Source: an uncultured Flavobacterium sp.
Lineage (GTDB): Bacteria > Bacteroidota > Bacteroidia > Flavobacteriales > Flavobacteriaceae
Length of the DNA: 64,000 nt
Assembly (NCBI GenBank): GCA_943912855.1
Contig: CALTVC010000001.1
Span: 62,001-126,000, forward strand
Direction of reading: 5' to 3'
Made by a program: the position numbers and the translations under genes. A model generated the notes under the pieces. That model saw only the letters and a list, made by a program, of their open reading frames with translations, was not told the DNA's origin and searched no databases. Numbering within the stretch: position 1 is the first letter of the stretch; each line of letters starts with the position of its first letter. This document shows, in pieces, positions 23,432 to 32,816 of the stretch.

Positions 23432-24184
23432 ATGATGAATTGTCTTTTGCGTATTGTAGCTGTTTTAACTATTGTGGGAATGACAATTTCCTGCAACAGC
23501 TATAATGCGCAGGAGTGTTTTAAAACAGCGGGAGATAGTGTTTTGTACAACATCCCGGTTAGCGAGTTTAGCAGCATCCGTGTGGGGCAAGGTATAGAAC
23601 TGGTTATAGCCGAAGGAACCGAACAAAGTGTTACCGTACAAACTGGTAGTAATATTAAAGAATACATTACCGCAACGGTGGTAGATGGGGAACTTCAGCT
23701 AAAAAACGATGTAAACTGCAACTGGGTTCGTAACTATAATAACACTACCATTACAGTAACTACGCCGGTGCTTACACAAATTGTTACCGCTACACAATGG
23801 AACGTACGTTCGGCAGGAGTCCTGCATTTTCCTCAACTGAGTATCCTTTCCGGAATTTTTGAAGAGAGTTCTTCGGCTACGGTAAACCTGGAAATGGATA
23901 ACCAAAACCTTACCATAGAAGACAACCAAAACCTGTATTGCATCATTACAGGACATGTGGAGAACCTTAACGTAAACTTTTATGCCGGTGATGCCCGTTT
24001 TGACGGCCGTAACCTTGATGCTACTAACGTAAAGGTATTCCATCGCAGTAGTAACGACATCATTGTAAAGGCTACAAACGAGGTTACGGGTACCGTGTAT
24101 GCTACAGGGAATTTAGTATTCGTTAACCATCCGCCAACGGTGAATGTAAGCACTACGTATACGGGCAGGGTGGTTTATGAGTAA
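23432..24184 (+). CDS. DUF2807 (head GIN domain) lipoprotein
   Basis: A 250-aa protein with a signal and lipobox-like ISC near residue 21. The following FSSIRVGQGIELVIAEGTEQSVTVQTGSN, cut here into motifs GQGIELVI and EGTEQSV, is the GIN signature of DUF2807, a right-handed beta-helix-like envelope domain. Function is unknown. It starts 22 bp after the PagL-like gene, so they are probably cotranscribed. Confidence 0.75.
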   Translation: MMNCLLRIVAVLTIVGMTISCNSYNAQECFKTAGDSVLYNIPVSEFSSIRVGQGIELVIAEGTEQSVTVQTGSNIKEYITATVVDGELQLKNDVNCNWVRNYNNTTITVTTPVLTQIVTATQWNVRSAGVLHFPQLSILSGIFEESSSATVNLEMDNQNLTIEDNQNLYCIITGHVENLNVNFYAGDARFDGRNLDATNVKVFHRSSNDIIVKATNEVTGTVYATGNLVFVNHPPTVNVSTTYTGRVVYE

Positions 24185-24210
24185 TTGTTGGGAGTTGTTG
24201 GGAATAAAAA

Positions 24211-24230
24211 ATGCTCCTTTAAAGGAGCAT
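24211..24230 (-). terminator. Terminator of the gldA transcript
   Basis: A perfect 20-bp palindrome (ATGCTCCTTT, AAAGGAGCAT) is followed by a T-run only on the minus strand. It therefore ends the minus-strand gldA unit, including the 37-codon ORF that stops just before it, and may also slow the plus-strand DUF2807 transcript. Confidence 0.75.
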
Positions 24231-24237
24231 TCATATA

Positions 24238-24351
24238 TTAATCACATTCTTCTGTGTTTTCTTCAGCAGGCTTTTCAGGAACGGGTTGTTGTTCCTGTGG
24301 TTTGTCTTTATTAAGCTCTTCCTGCCACCAAGGTAAAGGCGCTCCACACAT
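24238..24351 (-). CDS. Possible 37-aa ORF downstream of gldA
   Basis: A 37-codon ORF (begins MCGAPLPWWQEELNK, ends EENTEECD) starts 2 bp after the gldA stop and ends 7 bp before a minus-strand terminator, filling the space exactly. It is acidic, proline- and glutamine-rich, with Cys2 and Cys36. No family is recognised. The placement argues that it is translated by coupling to gldA; it is short and could be chance. Confidence 0.45.
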   Translation of the reverse strand: MCGAPLPWWQEELNKDKPQEQQPVPEKPAEENTEECD

Positions 24352-24353
24352 GG

Positions 24354-25259
24354 TTACTTCTTTTTAGTCATTTCCCTGAAAATGGCTTCCAGGTTTTTAT
24401 TTTTAAGTGAAAGCTGAAGGGTTTTTAGTCCGTTTGCCTGAGCAAAGTCAAACACCACAGGGCGCATATCGGTTTCGGCTGTAAAACTAAGTTCCCACAG
24501 GTTGCCTTTAGTATTTTTAACCGATGTTACATTTGGCAGTGCCTGTAGCGCATCTGTAGCAACTTCAGCGTCAAATTCCACCTCTATAACCTGCTCCAGT
24601 CGGGTTTCTTTAACCAGGTTGTTCAGCTTTTTATCGGTAACAATTTTACCGTTGTTAATGATGATAACACGGTCGCAAATCGCCTCAACCTCCTGCATAA
24701 TGTGCGTACTCAGGAACACGGTTTTGTCTTTACCAATGTTCTTAATCAGGTCGCGTATTTCCACAAGCTGGTTCGGGTCAAGACCTGTTGTAGGCTCATC
24801 CAGGATAAGCACCTCCGGGTTATGCAGTAATGCGCAGGCAAGCCCCACACGCTGACGGTACCCTTTACTAAGTGCTCCTATTTTTTTATGTGCTTCGGGG
24901 GTAAGTCCGGTAAGGCGGATTACCTCCTCTATGCGGTCTTTATTTACTTTGTAAACATCGGCATTAAAGGCAAGGTATTCGCGTACGTACAAATCAAGAT
25001 ACAGCGGGTTGTGTTCCGGCAGGTAGCCTACCGAACTTTGCACCGTTTTTTGTTGTTCTACCACGTTGCTTCCGTTTACGCTCGCAGTACCACTATCTGC
25101 TGTCAGGTAGGTGGTAAGGATTTTCATAAGGGTACTTTTACCGGCACCGTTTGGCCCCAGAAACCCTACAATTTCTCCTTTATTAACCGAAAACGAAACC
25201 GAATCAAGTGCCTTTTGTGCACCGTAGCTTTTGGAAATTTCCTTTACCTCAATAGACAT
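24354..25259 (-). CDS. gldA: Gliding motility ABC transporter ATPase GldA
   Basis: The start at 25259 gives 301 aa beginning MSIEVKEISKSYG; an upstream in-frame ATG adds seven unlikely residues. It has Walker A GPNGAGKST, signature LSKGYRQR and Walker B LILDEPTTGLD. Length and C-terminal extension (LKNKNLEAIFREMTKK) match GldA, the ATPase that works with membrane proteins GldF and GldG in flavobacterial gliding and surface-adhesin export. gldFG are not in this window, as is usual for gldA. Confidence 0.88.
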   Translation of the reverse strand: MSIEVKEISKSYGAQKALDSVSFSVNKGEIVGFLGPNGAGKSTLMKILTTYLTADSGTASVNGSNVVEQQKTVQSSVGYLPEHNPLYLDLYVREYLAFNADVYKVNKDRIEEVIRLTGLTPEAHKKIGALSKGYRQRVGLACALLHNPEVLILDEPTTGLDPNQLVEIRDLIKNIGKDKTVFLSTHIMQEVEAICDRVIIINNGKIVTDKKLNNLVKETRLEQVIEVEFDAEVATDALQALPNVTSVKNTKGNLWELSFTAETDMRPVVFDFAQANGLKTLQLSLKNKNLEAIFREMTKKK

Positions 25260-25304
25260 AACACCAAATGTTTTACGCAAAAATACTAATAAAACACTGC
25301 TGTG

Positions 25305-28058
25305 CTATATGATATTGTATTTTACACTAAATAAAAGGTAACGTGGCTGCACCCTGTAACGTGATATACGGGTACTGAACTGGTTAAAACTATCATCGTT
25401 AAGCGATGTGGTATTAAGCAGGTTGGTACCACTTATCTTAAATTCGAACAGTTTGTTCTTGGTAAGGTACATAGCACTCGCGTTAAGGAAATCATACTCA
25501 TTATCGCTGGTACGGGTGTTGTTATAATAGTGGTTGTACGTATAATCTGCTGTAAGGGTAATGGTTTTTAGCAACAAATAATCCATACGGGCATACGGGC
25601 TGTGGGTATAAGTTTTATTACCCGTGTAGCTGTTTATGTTTAGCGAATATCCTAATTCCAGGTTTGGCCACTCTTTGTAAATAGTACCTATGCTGGTCGT
25701 ATAGCTTTGTGTAAATTGTTCCGTTACCTGGCGTAAAGCATTTGCCATAGTCACTTCATCTTCTACAGCATTATCTGCCCTGAAGTTATTGTAACGGTTC
25801 CAACTCAGGTTAGCCATTACCGATGCCTTATAGAACCTGGCAAACGTACGGTTATACCCCGCCATACCGCTTACTATTTCGTCGGCAAAATTAGAGTTCT
25901 CCACGGTGCTTACCTGGTTAATACCACTATAGGCAGCAAGGGTTTTAATGTCGTTTGTCCTTTTGCTGTAGCTAAGGTTAGCGAATACCTGCGTAAAGTT
26001 AAACATCACGTACCTAAAATAATTCAGGTTGTGCGTTTGGTAGGTAGCGCTCTCCAGATTACGGTTACCACGGAATAGCGAGCTATAATTATTCAGCACC
26101 AAACCACGGGCAAATTTAGAGATGTCGCTAAACTCGTTTGTCATGGTATAGGTATAGAGTAGGCGCTCTGATTTTTTCATTTGATACAGTGCGTATACAT
26201 CCGGCAATACCCTGTAGAAGTTGTTGCTTACTGAGTTACCCAGTTGCTCGTTATTCATGTTAAAGCTATGGATACTCACACCCGGGTTAAACGTAAATTT
26301 ACCGGCTATGAACTTGTAGTGCAACCCTAGGAATACATCATTAAAACTGTAACGTACGTTGTTTTTGCTATTAGCATCAAGATTATCTGTACTACCCGAA
26401 TCCAGTACCTGGAACAGGTTACTATTAAACTGCTGATACGAATACGTATCGCCTAGTGTAACGTTTATGTTTGCTTTTGGAGTTACCAGATAGTACCAAT
26501 CTGCTTTTGCATCGGTTTTATTGGTAATCACCATTTGCCTTTGATTCAGGTTGTACAGGCTGGCATCGGCAAGGTTCAGGTTTAGCGACTGGTCTCCTGT
26601 ACTGCTCCCCGGAAATGGATTATACTCAAGCACCGCCTTGTAAAACGGATCTTCTTCCTGATACAAATGTTGTCCCTCAAACGAAAAAACATGCTTATCA
26701 TTTGCCGTATAGTACATGTTCAGGTTTTGATTGAACGAGAACGGTTTTTGGTTTTTGCTCGTGGTTATATTCTGGCTCTGTTCGGTTTGCGGACTAACCA
26801 CACTAAGCAGGTCAGTATCTTCGCCTTGTTTAGATACTTTAAAGAACGAATCGTAATCAAGCTGGAAACGTGTACTTGGCTTATAACTCGAGCTCAGCTT
26901 AATCACACTAAAGTCGCTGCGTTGCAGGGTACGCTCCTTGGTGTCTTGTACCGTTGATGTTTCTTTTGTAACCGGATCCAGGATTGTATTACGACTTTGG
27001 GTCTGCAACTCATTTCTACCAGAGTTTATAATAGCGAAACCACTCAGGTTCCACGCCTTGGTAGGGTTGTAGCTAAAGTTAGCCGCCCCGAATTTGGTTT
27101 CAATATTCTTAGCCCTGTTATTTCGCAGTAACGAAATGCCCAGGTTGTTAGAGCTTACATTAAAATTAGTACCGCCTTTTTTCATAACATTCCGGAAACC
27201 GCCCGTCATCTTAAAGTAGTCCTGCATGGTAAGCGGAAGCTCGCCAGTGTTATTAAAGTTGCCTATAAGGTTAATGCTGTAGAGCGGACTGTAGTAAAAC
27301 AGTTTCGGGTTTAGTATGTAACGTGCACCATCGCCTTCTCCCCCACCTGCAGTAAGGTCGCCAAACCAAAAGTTCTTTTTACCTTCTTTCAGCTTAATGT
27401 TCATGGCTACGTTTTCCTCATTGTTAACTAGGCCTTTCATTTGCCCAACTTCATTGTAGTTGCGCAATACCTCAACTTTATCAAGGGCATCGGCAGGGAT
27501 ATTCTTTACTCCCAGCTTAGTATCACCGTCAAAAAAGTCTTTACCCTCTACCATAAGTTTGGTAACGGTTTTGCCTTCCACTTTTACGTTACCATCGCTG
27601 TCTACCTCCACACCCGGGAGTTTTTTCAGTACATCTTCCAGCTTGCGCTCGGTGCCATTTGTAAACGAATCAGAGTTGTACACCAAGGTATCTCCTTTAA
27701 CCGAAACCGGCATTTCGTGTACAATTTCCAGTTCCTTTAGCTGAATACCCGCTACAAGGGTAATGTTCTTTGTAATGTTTGCCGACTCAGTAGTTACAGT
27801 TTCTTCGTAAGTGGTGTAGCCAATGTAGCTGGCTTTAATACCGTAGCTGGTATTGGGTTTAAGCACTAGTGCATATCGTCCTTTTTCATCGGTAATGGCG
27901 TATGATTCCATGACATTGGTAGCCTTATTAACCGCCATAATGTTTGCCATTTCCAGCGCGGTTCCTGTAGAATCTTTTATAACACCTTCAAATTTTATGG
28001 TTTGAGAATAGCTTACCGCCGATAACAGCAGTAACAGCCCAAGTAATATTTTTTTCAT
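25305..28058 (-). CDS. TonB-dependent-receptor-like outer membrane protein
   Basis: A 917-aa outer membrane protein. A signal peptide (MKKILLGLLLLLSAVSYSQ) is followed by a CarboxypepD_reg-like beta domain (about 22-105), then a plug-like segment with LEDVLKKLPGVEVDSDG and DALDKVEVLRNYNEV, and a large beta-barrel ending in an aromatic-rich strand (YLLFSVKYNII). It is probably an outer membrane transporter or adhesin-like barrel; the ligand is unknown. The GLPGLI-family gene lies directly upstream, a recurrent pairing in Flavobacteria. Confidence 0.82.
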   Translation of the reverse strand: MKKILLGLLLLLSAVSYSQTIKFEGVIKDSTGTALEMANIMAVNKATNVMESYAITDEKGRYALVLKPNTSYGIKASYIGYTTYEETVTTESANITKNITLVAGIQLKELEIVHEMPVSVKGDTLVYNSDSFTNGTERKLEDVLKKLPGVEVDSDGNVKVEGKTVTKLMVEGKDFFDGDTKLGVKNIPADALDKVEVLRNYNEVGQMKGLVNNEENVAMNIKLKEGKKNFWFGDLTAGGGEGDGARYILNPKLFYYSPLYSINLIGNFNNTGELPLTMQDYFKMTGGFRNVMKKGGTNFNVSSNNLGISLLRNNRAKNIETKFGAANFSYNPTKAWNLSGFAIINSGRNELQTQSRNTILDPVTKETSTVQDTKERTLQRSDFSVIKLSSSYKPSTRFQLDYDSFFKVSKQGEDTDLLSVVSPQTEQSQNITTSKNQKPFSFNQNLNMYYTANDKHVFSFEGQHLYQEEDPFYKAVLEYNPFPGSSTGDQSLNLNLADASLYNLNQRQMVITNKTDAKADWYYLVTPKANINVTLGDTYSYQQFNSNLFQVLDSGSTDNLDANSKNNVRYSFNDVFLGLHYKFIAGKFTFNPGVSIHSFNMNNEQLGNSVSNNFYRVLPDVYALYQMKKSERLLYTYTMTNEFSDISKFARGLVLNNYSSLFRGNRNLESATYQTHNLNYFRYVMFNFTQVFANLSYSKRTNDIKTLAAYSGINQVSTVENSNFADEIVSGMAGYNRTFARFYKASVMANLSWNRYNNFRADNAVEDEVTMANALRQVTEQFTQSYTTSIGTIYKEWPNLELGYSLNINSYTGNKTYTHSPYARMDYLLLKTITLTADYTYNHYYNNTRTSDNEYDFLNASAMYLTKNKLFEFKISGTNLLNTTSLNDDSFNQFSTRISRYRVQPRYLLFSVKYNII

Positions 28059-28106
28059 GGGAATGGCTAAGGTAAAAAGTGGTGAATGTGTGTTTAATAA
28101 AAAAAG

Positions 28107-29000
28107 TTACATGCGTGGAGGCCTGCCACCGGGACCGCCCGGACCGCCCATCTGGCGCATTTCTTCCATTTTCTTGGTTATGGTTTCCTCGTATTTTGCC
28201 TGAGTGATTTTATAACCCTTTGTTGGTTTTTTAATAGCGGTTTTTTCTTTAGGGTTTAGTACAACTTTGCTGCACAGCAGTGTAGTTTTTCCATCGCTTA
28301 CCTCAAGGATAAGCCCCGGTAATCCCCAGTAGTTAGATGGCCCTGTATTTACCGGAATATCCGGAGTATACCATGCTGTAATGGCTACTTCATTAGGCAT
28401 TTCCATGCTGTCCATAAAATTGGTACGGTTGCCCGCTTTTTGTTCGTCGGATTTTTTAGCCTCGTCGGTCTTAACATCCGTTTTAGCTGCTTCCTGTTTT
28501 TTAGGTCGCATGTTACGGAAATCCGATTTATCTGTAGGTACCATAGCAGTAGCCTTGTAACAGGTATAGTCGCCTATCTTCTTCGTTTCGGCTTCCATCT
28601 TCCATTTAATTTTTGGCAAAGAATCGTCTATAAGAAACTCTTTACCAAAAGCTTCCTTCTCAAAGAGGAAACGCTTTTCTTTTACATTTTTGTAGTGCGT
28701 ACCGCCGCCGCCCATAAAGCTTGCCATCATACGCATGCCGCCGTTATCTCCTGGAGCATCAAGCTTTTCTTCTTCCTTGTAGGTGCTTTCACTACGGTTA
28801 AACGTAAGGACAAAGGTTTTTTCCAGCGCTTTTTTCATACGCTCCTTAAACTGTTTTTCCATTTCGGGAGTAATGTCGCGGTTACCACGCGGCATATCGG
28901 GTACGGTAGTCCTAGACTCGTACGTAGCTACGCCCTGAAAATCCTGTGCCGAAGCCACCAGTGCAAAAAGCCCTGCTATTATGGTGTATATTTTTTTCAT
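28107..29000 (-). CDS. GLPGLI-family protein
   Basis: A 297-aa exported protein with an N-terminal signal (VASAQD). It carries the family-naming segment YWGLPGLILEVSDGK and AWYTPDIPVNTGP upstream of it. A charged, Lys/Asp-rich stretch (about 170-195) and a Gly/Pro-rich tail (GGPGGPGGRPPRM) are local extras. Family function is unknown, but these proteins often sit beside TonB-receptor-like genes, as here. It is probably cotranscribed with that gene 48 bp downstream. Confidence 0.85.
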   Translation of the reverse strand: MKKIYTIIAGLFALVASAQDFQGVATYESRTTVPDMPRGNRDITPEMEKQFKERMKKALEKTFVLTFNRSESTYKEEEKLDAPGDNGGMRMMASFMGGGGTHYKNVKEKRFLFEKEAFGKEFLIDDSLPKIKWKMEAETKKIGDYTCYKATAMVPTDKSDFRNMRPKKQEAAKTDVKTDEAKKSDEQKAGNRTNFMDSMEMPNEVAITAWYTPDIPVNTGPSNYWGLPGLILEVSDGKTTLLCSKVVLNPKEKTAIKKPTKGYKITQAKYEETITKKMEEMRQMGGPGGPGGRPPRM

Positions 29001-29165
29001 GTGTAAAATGAGTTCTTTTTATTTGCAATAAGACGACTAAAGACTGTTTTGGTTACATCACTTTGATAAAAATTCACCGCTAATTTCGGGCAGTTTAACT
29101 ACAAAAAATAAAAAAAGCAGGTAAACGGGACATTTTTAAGGTCGAAACCTCCTGCCCCGCTGTAC

Positions 29166-30404
29166 CTACTCGAATTTGCGCCTGATGAACCATAAATCCT
29201 CTAGACTGATGTTTACAGTAAACGCGTGATAGTTTTCTTGTATAAGTTTGGTAGAAACCATGCCTCGCTGCCCATAGCTGTACGAAACATTAAGGAACGA
29301 CTTACGCGTTCCCAGCGGAATTCCTACCCCGCTGGTTATGGCAAGGTTTTTTACCCTTACGCCATCTACATCAAGGTAGCCGTTATCCATGGTAGCTCCC
29401 AGGCGGTACTGGAACCGTTGCAGATAAGACGGCCTTAAAGTGGTAACGTTTACATACTGCGCACCTACTCCCAGTATGCTACAATCTACAAAGGTACCTA
29501 TGTTATCCCCCATGCCGGTAGCACTCCAAAACTGGCGTTTATAGTCGGCATTAAAAGTAAAATCTTTATAGCTGTACTTAAATCCTATTGTAGTTTCCAG
29601 CGGTAGTTTAAAACCCGATATTTCTATATCAGACTCTGTATCGCTATAATTAATATTGTCTATTTTTTTCTGTACTGTACGCTCTTGTTTACCACCAAGG
29701 TAAGCAGGTGCTGTTACTACAGCGCCAAACGAAAACTTATCGTTCATTTTATATTGACCACCTGCTGAAAAGCGGTAACCCGAATAATGGCTGGTTTTTG
29801 TAACAGTAAGGTAATCTGTACCCAAGGCTATTTGCTCGTTTTCATCTATCTTACCAAAATAACGTATGGCAGATAAACCTATATTAAGTTTTGGCAATAC
29901 CTTGTAACCGTAACTAAGGGTTATGGCATTGAGTCCGCCCGAACCATTAATATAAGATTCGTATGTATCCTGAGAGCCCTCAATACTGTTTGCCTTGCCA
30001 ATGAGCGTATACCCTACATCTGAATAGGGCGAAACCGAAAAGCTAATACCCGATTTTTTATTTAATGCCGTAGAAAACGCTACGTTGCTAAAGTTAAACG
30101 TGGTGTTTACCTGGTTATTCAGCTTATTGGTATAGTCGTTTTGCTCTCCCTTTGCACCTATGTCAAAAAGGAAAAGATTTACAGGTACATCGGCAACCGA
30201 TGCAGGATTAAGATTATTAATACTGCTCTCTCCCGAAAGTGCCACTCCGCTTTTTCCAAGGGCATTGGTTATCCCGGTATTAACATCATTTAGCCTGCCT
30301 ATCCCGAACAGCGAATAGGGCGAACTCGTTTGGTTATTAGACTGCGCCAGTGCCATAGAGCCTGTTGCAAGCAGCAATACCATCCATACCGGTTTATTCA
30401 TCAT
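29166..30404 (-). CDS. Outer membrane beta-barrel protein (FadL-like)
   Basis: A 412-aa protein with a signal peptide (MALAQ) and a repeated beta-strand pattern typical of outer membrane porin-like barrels. SSPYSLFGIGRLND, GKSGVALSGESSINNLNPAS and SFSVSPYSDVGY recall the FadL-type hydrophobic compound transporters of Bacteroidetes. The last residues, LEDLWFIRRKFE, end the barrel. It overlaps the DUF4270 lipoprotein gene by 11 bp, so they are probably one unit. Substrate unknown. Confidence 0.7.
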   Translation of the reverse strand: MMNKPVWMVLLLATGSMALAQSNNQTSSPYSLFGIGRLNDVNTGITNALGKSGVALSGESSINNLNPASVADVPVNLFLFDIGAKGEQNDYTNKLNNQVNTTFNFSNVAFSTALNKKSGISFSVSPYSDVGYTLIGKANSIEGSQDTYESYINGSGGLNAITLSYGYKVLPKLNIGLSAIRYFGKIDENEQIALGTDYLTVTKTSHYSGYRFSAGGQYKMNDKFSFGAVVTAPAYLGGKQERTVQKKIDNINYSDTESDIEISGFKLPLETTIGFKYSYKDFTFNADYKRQFWSATGMGDNIGTFVDCSILGVGAQYVNVTTLRPSYLQRFQYRLGATMDNGYLDVDGVRVKNLAITSGVGIPLGTRKSFLNVSYSYGQRGMVSTKLIQENYHAFTVNISLEDLWFIRRKFE

Positions 30405-31728
30405 ATATAGTGTAAATTAATTCGAGCCTTGCTTTATAGTTGTTGTTGTTTTCCCCATTTAATATCATTCGGGTAGTAGCGCTACTAAAATTGGTAGGAA
30501 TAAATACCAAACCATATTTTAAGTAATCAGGGTTGTTTAGGGTACGTTTTACAAAGTTTGTAACCGTAGCTGTAAGATACACCTCATTGTTTTCTACATC
30601 GGTCTTATCCACGTATGCCATAATGGTATTACCCAGGTCATCGGTAAGCTGAGATATGAGGTCGTTATTTTGATTTACAACATACACCGCCAGCGAATCT
30701 GATAGGTATTGCCGGTTGTTATAGTAAGCATTGTTTAGCTTCATCTTTAATTTGGCACTAAACACTTCGCCTTTATTATCGTTTATCATATACATATTAC
30801 TGAGCGACGGTAGTCTTACTTTGGTCGTAATCCCCATGCCTGACTGTATAAACGACCTGTTACCGGCATCTGTAGCTGTAGAAGCAATTTCATCTTTCTT
30901 TCCTTTAAGAGTAGCCAGAGCCGTACCCGTTCGGTTGCCTTCTATGTGATTAAAGAATTTTTTAATGGTAGTAGAATAATAGGCAAAGTCATAATGATTA
31001 TCGGCATCGTAGGTTTGGTCACCCGGAAACGAGTAATAAAAACACAGGTAACATTTAGAGGCATCAAAGCCAATGATGGAAGCATCTTCGGTATCTCCCG
31101 AAGATATTTTAAGTCCTTTAAAATAATCGGTAAGCTGGTCTACGTCGTTAATTAAGCCTCGGCGCACTTTATTGAACAGGTTACTACCAAAATCGTCACT
31201 CAGCCTTATGGTGATGGAATCTTTACTTGTATACGGCCTGAAAGTTTTTGTACCAATGATTTCTGAAGAAGCTTCTATTGCAGATGTGTTGTAGAAATCG
31301 CTTTGGGTTGTCTTATAACGAAGCTCTTTAGTAAGCTGCTGTACATTAATAGTTTTGGTCTGCAACGTATCGTTATAAAAATAGCCATCGTATTTAAGAT
31401 TCAGCACTATGCTGTCAAATACCGCTTCATTATCTACATAATAAGAACTCGGTACAAACTGTTCGTATGCCGTAGAACGTATTACACCAAAATAAGGGTC
31501 GGTATACCTGCCTATAAGTAACCTGTTGTCTGACGTACTGGTTATACTGTCGTACTTAAACGTAGATAATCTCGTGGTAAAGGTGTCTACCTGCACCACG
31601 TGTATGTTACTTGTAGTAAAATTGCCCCCGGTCTGGAACGAGTCATAAAGACTATCGTGCGAGCACGAAAGAAAAGGCAGCAAAAATACCACCGAAAGGA
31701 TGAGATAAAAATACGAGAGCCTGCGCAT
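30394..31728 (-). CDS. DUF4270 lipoprotein
   Basis: A 444-aa lipoprotein with lipobox FLSCS near residue 23. It has the DUF4270 features: LLIGRYTDPYFGVIRSTAYEQF early on and a beta-rich body with YLSDSLAVYVVNQNN. The family is restricted to Bacteroidetes and its function is unknown; members are usually outer-membrane-anchored. It overlaps the FadL-like gene downstream by 11 bp. Confidence 0.8.
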   Translation of the reverse strand: MRRLSYFYLILSVVFLLPFLSCSHDSLYDSFQTGGNFTTSNIHVVQVDTFTTRLSTFKYDSITSTSDNRLLIGRYTDPYFGVIRSTAYEQFVPSSYYVDNEAVFDSIVLNLKYDGYFYNDTLQTKTINVQQLTKELRYKTTQSDFYNTSAIEASSEIIGTKTFRPYTSKDSITIRLSDDFGSNLFNKVRRGLINDVDQLTDYFKGLKISSGDTEDASIIGFDASKCYLCFYYSFPGDQTYDADNHYDFAYYSTTIKKFFNHIEGNRTGTALATLKGKKDEIASTATDAGNRSFIQSGMGITTKVRLPSLSNMYMINDNKGEVFSAKLKMKLNNAYYNNRQYLSDSLAVYVVNQNNDLISQLTDDLGNTIMAYVDKTDVENNEVYLTATVTNFVKRTLNNPDYLKYGLVFIPTNFSSATTRMILNGENNNNYKARLELIYTIYDE

Positions 31729-31910
31729 GGGTATTTATTAAGTATTCGCGACCAAAAGTAACAGGAGCTACCATCTGCAAGAAAACATATAGATGATACA
31801 GGCTTTTTTAACTACTGATACCTGATTTTCATCTATAAAGCGCCTTAAGCCCCATTCATAGATTAAAAAGACAGAAACATCGGTTAAAAAAGCCCGGTCA
31901 TATATTAATC

Positions 31911-31941
31911 TTTCGGGAAAATGATTTTAAAAATATGTTTG
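31911..31941 (+). promoter_or_regulatory. Promoter of the DUF6268-kelch-LytS operon
   Basis: TTTCG (31911-31915), an 18-nt spacer and TATGTTTG (31934-31941) match the Bacteroidetes promoter. It lies inside a possible upstream extension of the first ORF, which supports the downstream ATG at 31960 as the real start. Confidence 0.6.
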
Positions 31942-31959
31942 CCCGAAACTTTTTTAGCC

Positions 31960-32814
31960 ATGCGCATTATTACCATTGTATTACTACTATTCTGCATTAC
32001 GGCAGCTGCCCAGGAACCGGCCGCCACGCTGGGCTATGACTACAGTAGCATATACAATAGCACATCAGCAGGGCTTACAAGACACAATGCTGATTTTTCG
32101 TTAAACAGCAAACCTGTAAAAGTATCGGCAGGAGTATCGGTTTATGGCATAGAGTACAATCAGGAAAATGCCCCGTACTATTCATCGGCAATACAAAACA
32201 TTACGGCAATATATGCTTCGGGTACGTATAGCCATGCTATAAATAACAATTGGGCTGCTACGGCAACATTTACCCCAAAAGTGGTTTCAGACCTGAAAAA
32301 TACGGGCATAAAAGACGTGTATCCCGGCTTTTTCGCTGGGTTTACCTACAAGCCGTCTGAAGAAAAAAGTACCAGCCTTACCTTCGGGGCGGGTTATAAT
32401 GGATATTTCGGTAAATACCGTTTTATGCCGGTGGTAAATTTTAGTGGCAACATTAATGATAAGGCTTCCTTTAACATAGGCATACCTGCCACATGGGTTT
32501 CTTATAAATTGTCAACGACGCACAGCCTGAAAGCACTTGTGGCCACTGATGGTTTTTACAGCAGGTTTACCGTAGATGAAACTAACGGGCTGTACAACAC
32601 TACCGCAACCACCCATAACCTGGAAATGGTAAACATAAATTCAGGACTGGAATACGCCTATCAATCCGGAACAGAGTGGATGGCACTGGTAAGGGCAGGA
32701 TACAGCTTATATAATAAACTGAGCATGCCGTATGCAGGCGGTGTTTCAGACATTGGTTTTAAAAACAACCTGTACATATCGGCAGGTTTTAAATACAATT
32801 TAAATTTTAAGTAA
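31960..32814 (+). CDS. DUF6268-like outer membrane beta-barrel protein
   Basis: The start at 31960 gives 284 aa with a signal peptide (MRIITIVLLLFCITAAAQ) and alternating beta-strand sequence ending in SAGFKYNLNFK, typical of a small outer membrane barrel. Family assignment to DUF6268 is from general resemblance. It is the first of five genes ending in a LytS/LytTR two-component pair, so it may be the surface part of a sensory unit. Confidence 0.65.
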   Translation: MRIITIVLLLFCITAAAQEPAATLGYDYSSIYNSTSAGLTRHNADFSLNSKPVKVSAGVSVYGIEYNQENAPYYSSAIQNITAIYASGTYSHAINNNWAATATFTPKVVSDLKNTGIKDVYPGFFAGFTYKPSEEKSTSLTFGAGYNGYFGKYRFMPVVNFSGNINDKASFNIGIPATWVSYKLSTTHSLKALVATDGFYSRFTVDETNGLYNTTATTHNLEMVNINSGLEYAYQSGTEWMALVRAGYSLYNKLSMPYAGGVSDIGFKNNLYISAGFKYNLNFK

Positions 32815-32816
32815 CT

